Assembly (NCBI GenBank): GCA_027048265.1
Contig: JALTXS010000162.1
Location: 1-10,575 of the forward strand
Source: Desulfurococcales archaeon
GTDB lineage: Archaea; Thermoproteota; Thermoprotei_A; Sulfolobales; Fervidicoccaceae
DNA length: 10,575 nt
Direction: 5' to 3'
In this document: positions 6,861 to 10,575 of the stretch, piece by piece
Numbering within the stretch: the first letter of the stretch is position 1
How the letters are laid out: each line of letters begins with the position of its first letter
The notes under the pieces: generated by a model
The model's database searches: none
Told to the model about the DNA's origin: nothing
What the model saw: only the letters and a program-made list of their open reading frames with translations
Program-made: the position numbers and the translations under genes

Positions 6861-6894
6861 GGGCGGTGATATTATTCGATCGCCCGGCTTTTAA
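6861..6894 (+). promoter_or_regulatory. Promoter of the winged-helix gene with flanking dyad
   Basis: CTTTTAA at 6888-6894 is the likely TATA box, about 27 nt before the ATG at 6921, which implies a leaderless transcript. Immediately upstream, GGGCG (6861-6865) and CGCCC (6881-6885) form a short inverted repeat around an AT-rich centre. It could be an autoregulatory site of the encoded DNA-binding protein, but the arms are only 5 bp. Confidence 0.45.
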
Positions 6895-6920
6895 CCCTCG
6901 GCAAATAAACATATTGTTCT

Positions 6921-7244
6921 ATGCAGGGTGGGACCGTGAGCATGAGACTAGAGACGGCCCCCTCCCGGGTCATCTACGAGGACGACGACATCGTGGTTAT
7001 GATCGCGCCCCACGAGGACGAGCTCGAGGGGATAATAGTCGGGATACTCAGGGAGAACGGGCGTGCAATGACTGTGCGTGAAATACACTCCTACCTGGAG
7101 GCAACGGCCAGCGAGGAGAAGATCAGGAGGACCCTCTACAAGCTTGTACGGAGGGGTATGGTCAAGCAGTACCATGATGGACGCTACGAGCTTCTGGAGG
7201 GGGCCTCAGGAGAACCAGCCCTACCTGGGCGAAAGTATTTCTAG
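6921..7244 (+). CDS. Small winged helix-turn-helix protein, putative transcription factor
   Basis: This 107-aa protein looks like a single winged helix domain after a short acidic N-terminus (IYEDDDIVVMIAPHEDELEG). Residues 36-91 read as helix 1 (GIIVGILRENG), helix 2 (MTVREIHSYLE, 50-60), recognition helix 3 (SEEKIRRTLYKLVRRG, 64-79) and a wing (MVKQYHDGRYEL). The 'permission to repeat' pattern, helix 3 ending in L-x-x-L-V-x-x-G-M-V, is typical of archaeal wHTH regulators. No ligand or metal domain is present. ATG 6921 is preferred to ATG 6942 because a TATA box sits about 27 nt before it and there is no Shine-Dalgarno, which fits a leaderless mRNA. It is divergent from argF, so argF is one possible target (inference). 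A single-domain RNA-binding or replication wHTH is an alternative. Confidence 0.85.
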   Translation: MQGGTVSMRLETAPSRVIYEDDDIVVMIAPHEDELEGIIVGILRENGRAMTVREIHSYLEATASEEKIRRTLYKLVRRGMVKQYHDGRYELLEGASGEPALPGRKYF

Positions 7245-7257
7245 CCCCCGCAGGGGG
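7245..7257 (+). terminator. G-C hairpin directly after the stop of the winged-helix gene
   Basis: CCCCC (7245-7249) and GGGGG (7253-7257) with a GCA loop begin on the base after the TAG stop. The arm is strong, and TTA plus a pyrimidine-rich stretch follow. It could end or stabilise the mRNA; no T run makes it a typical terminator. Confidence 0.35.
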
Positions 7258-7354
7258 TTACACCATTCTCCGAAAATATTCCCCCTGTCCCACCCCTCGC
7301 CCGCCTACTTCTCAAACCTAGGGTAATACACAATGCCGTAACTAACGGTGATAG

Positions 7355-7365
7355 TTTCTTAAAAC
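7355..7365 (+). promoter_or_regulatory. TATA-like element before the membrane protease gene
   Basis: TTTCTTAAAAC lies about 30-40 bp before the ATG at 7395, so initiation near 7388 would leave a leader of only a few nt. The rest of the gap from 7258 holds a C-rich stretch and nothing else I can name. Confidence 0.4.
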
Positions 7366-7394
7366 ACGTCGAAACTAAACCAAACCGATGTACC

Positions 7395-7838
7395 ATGGAG
7401 CTCAAAGACGCTATACTGGGGCAAATGGGGCTCTACGTCCTAATACTCCTAGCAGGGGTCGTCATACACGAGCTCATACACCTAGCCACAGCCCACCTCC
7501 TCGGGAAAAAAGCCCAACTCACACTAACCACAAGGGGGCCAGCAGTTAGGATACCGGGCTACGAGGAGTATACAACCATAGCCGAGGTAAGGGGTCTCAG
7601 GGAGAGGATCGAGTACACGGCCATAAGCCTCGCACCCTACGCCCTCCTCCCCCTATACCTAGAGCTAACACAGCAGGCGACACAGCCCGGCGCCAAGCTG
7701 GGATTCCTCACACTCGCCAGCATGCACGTGGCAACGCTGATAACAGAGTTCAAACAAGACCCCCGGACCCTCTCCGCCACCCCCCTGCTGGCCTTAGCGG
7801 CCATGATGGCCCTCTACAAGCTGGCCCTCATTCCCTAG
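7395..7838 (+). CDS. Small multi-pass membrane protein with HExxH, putative metallopeptidase
   Basis: This 147-aa protein has HELIH at residues 25-29 inside the first membrane segment (about 11-33), followed by LATAHLLG. Further hydrophobic segments lie at about 72-92, 101-119 and 128-146. HExxH within a transmembrane helix, with four short membrane spans, is the layout of the DUF3267 / site-2-protease-like zincins, in which the two His bind zinc and the Glu activates water. A third zinc ligand is not certain; TEFKQDP (about 117-123) near the third segment is a candidate. Substrate unknown. ATG 7395 lies close to the predicted transcript start. The 3' end overlaps the convergent phosphatase gene by 11 bp. 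It is a real gene; the peptidase role is an inference from the motif. Confidence 0.78.
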   Translation: MELKDAILGQMGLYVLILLAGVVIHELIHLATAHLLGKKAQLTLTTRGPAVRIPGYEEYTTIAEVRGLRERIEYTAISLAPYALLPLYLELTQQATQPGAKLGFLTLASMHVATLITEFKQDPRTLSATPLLALAAMMALYKLALIP

Positions 7839-8490
7839 GACATGCCTTCCCCTCAACCATGCCTAGCAGGGGGACGAGGCCACCGGGACTAGACACGACG
7901 ACCGAGGCCCCCGCCCTGCGGTGGGACTCAGGGTCCTTGCATCCAGCAGTCACGCCCACGGGAAGACACCCGGCCTCCACCGCGCTCGACAGGTCCATCT
8001 TGTAGTCACCAACGGCCACACATGGCAGGCCCGCGGCCTCTGCGAGTCTCCTGAAAATTTTTGCCTTACCAAACCCTCTCCCACCTACAGTGTGTACACT
8101 CTCAACTAGGTCTACGAGGCCTGCCATGGCGAGCTCGCGCTCAATGACCTCGGGCCTCCCCCTCCCCGAGACCACGACCGCCAAATGGCCCCGCCTCCTT
8201 ATCTCCTCTAGCAGCCTCCTAGCCCCCGGCATGGGCCTAAGGTCATCCCGCCCCCGGGCCCTGTATGAGTCCTTGAAGTAGGACCAGAAGTCGAGAGCGT
8301 CGACACCCGGGGGCTCGCGAAGGCTGTCGCTGCAAAACCTCTCCAAGAACTCCCTGATCCCCACCCTCCTGCCCGCCTTGAGGAGGCAGGCGTCCCTGTA
8401 GGTGCGGTAGAAGACGCCCAGCGTGTCGACCAGGGTCATGTCATGGTCTACTATGAAAAGAAGCTGGCAGGGCAAGGAAAGAGACACCAT
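7828..8490 (-). CDS. HAD-superfamily hydrolase, probable small-molecule phosphatase
   Basis: This 220-aa protein has all four HAD motifs: DHDMT (D15 nucleophile, D17 acid/base), VVVSGRG (S108), K142/K144 and GDYKMD (161-166). The region between motifs I and II (about 24-85) is a helical C1 cap, as in phosphoglycolate phosphatase-type and beta-phosphoglucomutase-like enzymes. The substrate cannot be read from the sequence. The ATG at 8488-8490 is the first start; GTG 8487 and TTG 8475 are in frame alternatives, and no purine-rich ribosome site is seen before them. The gene begins 25 nt after the stop of the four-Cys protein gene on the same strand, so the two are probably co-transcribed. Its end overlaps the membrane protease gene. 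Confidence 0.88.
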   Translation of the reverse strand: MVSLSLPCQLLFIVDHDMTLVDTLGVFYRTYRDACLLKAGRRVGIREFLERFCSDSLREPPGVDALDFWSYFKDSYRARGRDDLRPMPGARRLLEEIRRRGHLAVVVSGRGRPEVIERELAMAGLVDLVESVHTVGGRGFGKAKIFRRLAEAAGLPCVAVGDYKMDLSSAVEAGCLPVGVTAGCKDPESHRRAGASVVVSSPGGLVPLLGMVEGKACPRE

Positions 8491-8515
8491 CCAGAGGAGG
8501 GAGGCTGGTGCCCCA

Positions 8516-8800
8516 CTAGAGGGTTATGTCAAGGAAGTCCATGGGCGGTGTGCGGCCCTTGTTCGTGTACTCGACGTACTTGTTCTCGAGGAACTCTATG
8601 AACACGGGGCAGGTCTCGAACCTGCCGTCACGGTCACACTTCTCCCCCAGCCTGAGGAAGCACTGCAGGGTCTTCTTGTCATAGTAGGGACAGAGCTTGT
8701 GATACTGCTTCGCGGAGCGTATCATCTTCTGGACCCAGCGCTCCATCTCGGGGTCCTTACCCTCCCCGCCGCTCCCTGGCTCGATCTCGGGGTCCTCCAA
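8516..8800 (-). CDS. Small four-cysteine protein of unknown function
   Basis: This 94-aa hypothetical protein has an acidic N-terminus, a helix (MERWVQKMIRSAKQYHKL) and then four cysteines in the pattern CPYY..., C, CDRDGRFETC, with spacings C-x9-C-x7-C-x8-C. The last Cys is followed by PVFIEFLENKYVEY, another helix. Four such cysteines could hold Zn or an Fe-S cluster, though that is not shown. A similar CPYY-type module occurs twice in the divergent gene at 9024. The TTG at 8798-8800 is chosen because GGAGGGG lies 7 nt before it and a TATA box at 8833-8843 would start the mRNA about 12 nt upstream; the alternative is the ATG of MERWV (residue 19). It is followed by the HAD phosphatase gene in a probable operon. 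I believe relatives exist in other Crenarchaeota, but no function is known to me. Confidence 0.82.
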   Translation of the reverse strand: MEDPEIEPGSGGEGKDPEMERWVQKMIRSAKQYHKLCPYYDKKTLQCFLRLGEKCDRDGRFETCPVFIEFLENKYVEYTNKGRTPPMDFLDITL

Positions 8801-8832
8801 GACCTCTCCCCTCCACGGGCTCTGGTGGCGGG

Positions 8833-8843
8833 TTTATTTTATA
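8833..8843 (-). promoter_or_regulatory. TATA box of the four-Cys/HAD operon
   Basis: On the minus strand this reads TATAAAATAAA, an excellent archaeal TATA box. Initiation near 8812 gives a roughly 12-nt leader that contains the ribosome-binding site. Confidence 0.65.
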
Positions 8844-8855
8844 CGCTCCTACCTC

Positions 8856-8864
8856 TAATAAAAC
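8856..8864 (+). promoter_or_regulatory. TATA-like element facing the possible sRNA
   Basis: TAATAAAAC, about 25-30 nt upstream of 8886, points towards the ATGATGA at 8890-8896. It forms a divergent pair with the minus-strand TATA box at 8833-8843. A transcript from here would begin a few nt before the C-box-like motif. Confidence 0.35.
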
Positions 8865-8884
8865 AGTAACCCCCCAGCCCGAGG

Positions 8885-8964
8885 CGGCGATGATGAGGCT
8901 CTCAAAAAGAGTGACCCGCGCAACCTACGCGGCTTGGGTGAGCGTCGAATCCGCGTCTGAGTCC
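8885..8964 (+). ncRNA. Possible C/D-box guide sRNA (alternatively a 37-codon ORF)
   Basis: ATGATGA at 8890-8896 matches the C box (RUGAUGA) and CTGA at 8957-8960 matches the D box. A degenerate C' (GTGAGCG, 8938-8944) would leave exactly 12 nt (8945-8956) before D, the usual archaeal guide length. A D'-like GTGA lies at 8911-8914, and between D' and C' is a hairpin, CCGCG/CGCGG (8916-8920 and 8928-8932) with a 7-nt loop, which is unusual. A TATA-like element puts the 5' end about 5 nt before the C box. Against it: D' and C' are weak, no terminal stem is visible, and 71 nt from C to D is long. The same bases form a 37-codon ORF (8890-9003, starting MMRLSKRVTR) after a purine-rich GAGGCGGCG, so a small peptide is the main alternative. 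Confidence 0.3.
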
Positions 8965-8967
8965 ATG

Positions 8968-8974
8968 TTAAAAA
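8968..8974 (+). promoter_or_regulatory. TATA-like element of the double four-Cys gene
   Basis: TTAAAAA lies about 26 nt before 8997. A transcript from there would exclude the ATG at 8988 and keep the Shine-Dalgarno-preceded ATG at 9024. Confidence 0.45.
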
Positions 8975-9023
8975 CCCCGGCAATTCCATGTTGGAATGGA
9001 TGATATTACGGGGTGGAGATTAT

Positions 9024-9413
9024 ATGCCCTGTCCCTACTACCGCAACGGAGTCTGCATGTCCCCCCTCCACCTGGAGCCGAGGCCAGACATCGTTAGGGA
9101 GGAAGTCTGCGAGGGACCCGAGGAGGTCTACACCAGGTGCAGGTTCTTCGTTAAGCCCGGGGAGCGAGGGCTTGAGGCCTTCCAGCCCTCTGCCGGGCTG
9201 GAGGAGAAGCCCTACCCCCTCCTCCACATTCTCGAGAGGAAGGTTGAGAGCACCTGCCCCGAGTACACGCTGAGGAGATACGAGGGCTCCTATGTAGCAT
9301 ACTGCAGGGTACTGGACCGACTCCTCACCAAGTACGAGGTAGAGAACTGTGAGAAGTACTCCGATACCTGCCCCCTCAGGAAATACGCTGTAAGCACGAG
9401 TCTCTCCCAGTGA
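9024..9413 (+). CDS. Protein with two four-cysteine modules, function unknown
   Basis: From ATG 9024 this is a 129-aa soluble protein with eight cysteines in the two modules, plus one helical linker. Module 1: CPYYRNGVC, then EEVCEGPEEVYTRC (C-x7-C-x17-C-x9-C). Module 2: CPEY, then VAYC, VENC and SDTC (C-x15-C-x14-C-x6-C). In both, the first Cys is followed by Pro and an aromatic residue, and the third by Glu, as Asp follows it in the 94-aa protein encoded divergently. Metal or Fe-S binding is likely but unproven. ATG 9024 is preferred to in-frame ATGs at 8988 and 9000 because GGGTGGAG (9011-9018) is 5 nt before it, the TATA-like element fits, and the CPYY motif then lies at the N-terminus (MPCPYY), as in what I recall of related crenarchaeal proteins. 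No enzyme motif is visible. Confidence 0.82.
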   Translation: MPCPYYRNGVCMSPLHLEPRPDIVREEVCEGPEEVYTRCRFFVKPGERGLEAFQPSAGLEEKPYPLLHILERKVESTCPEYTLRRYEGSYVAYCRVLDRLLTKYEVENCEKYSDTCPLRKYAVSTSLSQ

Positions 9414-9428
9414 GGCTTCCCTACCCCT

Positions 9429-9800
9429 CTAGGCGCGTAGGAGGCTCCTAAGGTCGTACTCGATTTCTGACACTATCTGTTCTAGCTTGGATGCTATGGT
9501 GGGGTAGACGAGGCCCTGCTTTATCGAGTATCTTATTCCCCGTGCCTCTCTCAGGGCCTCCTCCAGGTAATGGTTGAGCAGTGTTAGCCTGTATCTGGAG
9601 AGGAGGGACTTTATGATAGCAAGCCTGTGAACTGTGGCTTCCATGGACTCGAGGGAGGCATTGACCATGGAGGGGGGATAGCTGCCAGTCCTAAAGGCCT
9701 TCTCATAGGCCTTTCGAGCATTCTCTATAATCTCGATGTAGTAATCAACCTTGGACTCGAGGCTGAGGGAGAAAACCCTCTTCTCAACACCGGTTGACAA
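9429..9800 (-). CDS. All-helical hypothetical protein
   Basis: This 123-aa protein has no cysteine, no membrane segment and no motif I recognise. Long amphipathic helices are suggested at about 11-37, 46-72, 74-97 and 100-122, so a four-helix bundle or coiled-coil partner protein is likely. Only a short loop (GSYPPSM, about 39-45) breaks the helical character. The start is TTG at 9798-9800, preceded by GGGGAGAGG, with a TATA box at 9835-9843; a GTG at 9812 is in frame and would be almost exactly at the predicted transcript start, giving a four-residue extension. It converges on the double four-Cys gene with 15 bp between stops and is divergent from the STT3 gene. It has no clear functional link to either. 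Confidence 0.78.
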   Translation of the reverse strand: MSTGVEKRVFSLSLESKVDYYIEIIENARKAYEKAFRTGSYPPSMVNASLESMEATVHRLAIIKSLLSRYRLTLLNHYLEEALREARGIRYSIKQGLVYPTIASKLEQIVSEIEYDLRSLLRA

Positions 9801-9834
9801 GCCTCTCCCCCACTACCTCATGTCCCTTCTATTT

Positions 9835-9843
9835 GTATAAAAG
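9835..9843 (-). promoter_or_regulatory. TATA box of the all-helical protein gene
   Basis: On the minus strand this reads CTTTTATAC. Predicted initiation near 9813 leaves a leader of about 12 nt to the TTG, or none to the GTG at 9812. Confidence 0.55.
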
Positions 9844-9907
9844 TTAAAGACCCACCGAATAACCGGGTTCGTTTAAAACACCCCTACACCGAAAGCCTAG
9901 GGTTTAC

Positions 9908-9922
9908 GCCCGGAAACCGGGC
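9908..9922. repeat. Perfect inverted repeat GCCCGG-AAA-CCGGGC
   Basis: Six-base arms at 9908-9913 and 9917-9922 flank a 3-nt centre. The right arm includes the second AACCGGG motif. Just before it, CCCTA (9882-9886) and TAGGG (9898-9902) form another small hairpin. A dimeric regulator site or a leader RNA fold are both possible. Confidence 0.4.
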
Positions 9923-9968
9923 TCGCGCATGGTAATAACCGGGTCTTTGACAGCCCGCTTCTATTAAC

Positions 9969-9976
9969 CTTTATTA
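9969..9976 (+). promoter_or_regulatory. Likely TATA box of the STT3 gene
   Basis: CTTTATTA predicts initiation near 9998, which leaves a leader of about 45 nt before the ATG at 10043. A more distant TTTAAAAC at 9872-9879 is an alternative that would give a leader near 140 nt containing the inverted repeat and three AACCGGG motifs. Confidence 0.4.
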
Positions 9977-10042
9977 TGCACCTAACCGGGGATAACAAGA
10001 ACCAACCAATGCCTACCTTCAGGCCGCCGATGGGTGTAGGAT

Positions 10043-10575
10043 ATGGCGCGGAGGAGGAAAAACAAGGCCTCCAAGAAGGAAAGAGGCGTAGGCAGTACCG
10101 CAGAGAGCGCCGTGACGACGCTTCTCCACACAATAGAGGCTTACAAGAAGTGGTTCGCCCTCGTTCTAGTAGTCTTCATAGCCCTAGCGGGATTCTTGCT
10201 GAGAATGCAGCCGGCGCTCAGGTACGGCTATGAGCTCCACGCCAACGACCCCTGGATAATGTACTGGATGAACAAGCAACTAGCGCTCAACGGTCCCCAG
10301 TACTGGTACCACTTGAACCCAGCCGAGGAGCCCGAGGCCAGGCTATTCTGGTACCCCTGGGGAAGGGACTTCACCCACACGGAGTACCCCCTCAGCAGCA
10401 TGATCTTCGCCATCACCTACCCCCTCGCAAAGGCCCTAGGCCTCACGATTAAGGAGTACAGCGTAGTAGAGCCGGCCCTGGCAGGCTTCTTCATGATATT
10501 AGCGGGTTACCTGCTTGTGCGGAGGATAGCCGGGGAGCTAGCGGGGGTGCTGGCGGCCTTCCTACTAGCCTTCGT
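10043..10575 (+). CDS. aglB: STT3/AglB oligosaccharyltransferase, N-terminal part
   Basis: The frame is open from ATG 10043 to the right edge (177 codons), so the 3' part is missing. STT3/AglB is the membrane enzyme that moves lipid-linked glycans to Asn in N-x-S/T sequons outside the cell. Seen here: a very basic cytoplasmic tail (ARRRKNKASKKER), a first membrane helix at about 38-53, then ELHANDPWIMYWMN (64-77) with D69 as the likely first catalytic, metal-binding Asp of the family. FWYPWGRDFTHTEYP follows in the first external loop, then hydrophobic segments near 130-145 and 150-175. The later WWDYG-type motif would be outside the window. An in-frame stop (TAG at 10037-10039) rules out an earlier start; GGTG (10033-10036) is a weak Shine-Dalgarno. 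The upstream region has the AACCGGG cluster. Confidence 0.9.
   Translation, partial: MARRRKNKASKKERGVGSTAESAVTTLLHTIEAYKKWFALVLVVFIALAGFLLRMQPALRYGYELHANDPWIMYWMNKQLALNGPQYWYHLNPAEEPEARLFWYPWGRDFTHTEYPLSSMIFAITYPLAKALGLTIKEYSVVEPALAGFFMILAGYLLVRRIAGELAGVLAAFLLAF

Larger units (their letters stand above)
9861..9990 (+). repeat. Four AACCGGG motifs upstream of the STT3 gene
   Basis: AACCGGG occurs at 9861-9867, 9915-9921, 9937-9943 and 9984-9990. Two copies are extended to AATAACCGGGT (9857-9867 in full, 9934-9944). Start-to-start spacings are 54, 22 and 47 nt. The motifs flank two TATA-like elements (GTTTAAAAC at 9871-9879 and CTTTATTA at 9969-9976). This may be a set of regulator sites; no other function is evident in this 240-bp gap. 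Confidence 0.45.

Noticed and set aside
7336..7348. CCGT-aacta-ACGG inverted repeat before the membrane protease gene
   Set aside because: Four-base arms are too short to separate from chance.
8423..8869. A 148-aa plus-strand ORF opposite the four-Cys gene
   Set aside because: It is antisense to the four-Cys and HAD genes, which have better motifs, and its protein has no recognisable pattern.
8916..8932. Anticodon-arm-like hairpin (5-bp stem, 7-nt loop)
   Set aside because: Position 33 of the loop is A rather than U and no other tRNA arms surround it; the nearby GTCGAATCC is only partly T-arm-like.
8988..9023. Twelve-residue longer start of the double four-Cys protein
   Set aside because: The predicted transcript start lies inside or after this stretch, and the ATG at 9024 has a good Shine-Dalgarno.
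9976..10233. An 85-aa plus-strand ORF starting MHLTGDNKNQP
   Set aside because: It runs through the STT3 start region in another frame and is rich in Arg/Ser/Gly, as expected for a shadow frame; the STT3 frame has clear family motifs.
1..10575. CRISPR array, insertion sequence, prophage or a multi-gene defence island
   Set aside because: No regularly spaced repeats, transposase, terminal inverted repeats or known defence-gene cluster are visible.

Overview
The window looks like chromosomal DNA of a hyperthermophilic crenarchaeon, probably Desulfurococcales and perhaps Aeropyrum-like (inference). The reasons are: archaeal-type split PheS and PheT; an STT3/AglB oligosaccharyltransferase; an ether-lipid geranylgeranyl reductase; AGG/ATA-rich codon use in GC-rich DNA; TATA-box promoters about 25 bp from short or absent leaders; and frequent TTG starts. 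I see no transposon, CRISPR array, phage gene or recognisable tRNA/rRNA. This is mostly ordinary core genome with several poorly characterised small genes.

Left part (1-2510): the 3' end of a FAD-dependent geranylgeranyl reductase, then a probably leaderless gene for an all-helical PaREP1-like protein. A convergent intergenic region holds a 73-nt segment closed by an 8-bp stem. Next, on the minus strand, is a Gfo/Idh/MocA dehydrogenase that resembles UDP-GlcNAc 3-dehydrogenase.

Centre (2511-6900): a compact divergent promoter serves the dehydrogenase and the pheS-pheT operon, which encodes the two subunits of phenylalanyl-tRNA synthetase. pheT converges tail to tail on argF (ornithine carbamoyltransferase, minus strand).

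Right-centre (6900-8490): a leaderless gene for a small winged-helix protein, a small multi-pass membrane protein with an HExxH zinc-protease motif, and a HAD-family phosphatase on the minus strand whose 3' end overlaps the protease gene by 11 bp.

Right part (8491-10575): a minus-strand four-cysteine protein gene just upstream of the HAD gene, a divergent promoter region with a possible C/D-box sRNA or tiny ORF, and a plus-strand protein carrying two further four-cysteine modules. Then come a minus-strand all-helical hypothetical gene and a 240-bp intergenic region with four AACCGGG motifs in front of the 5' part of an STT3/AglB gene that runs off the window.

Functional links are modest. PheS and PheT form one enzyme. 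The sugar-nucleotide dehydrogenase and the oligosaccharyltransferase both fit protein N-glycosylation but are 7.5 kb apart. The most interesting unexplained parts are the three related four-Cys modules in two divergent genes, the possible sRNA between them, the stem-closed intergenic element at 1461-1533, and the motif cluster upstream of the STT3 gene.
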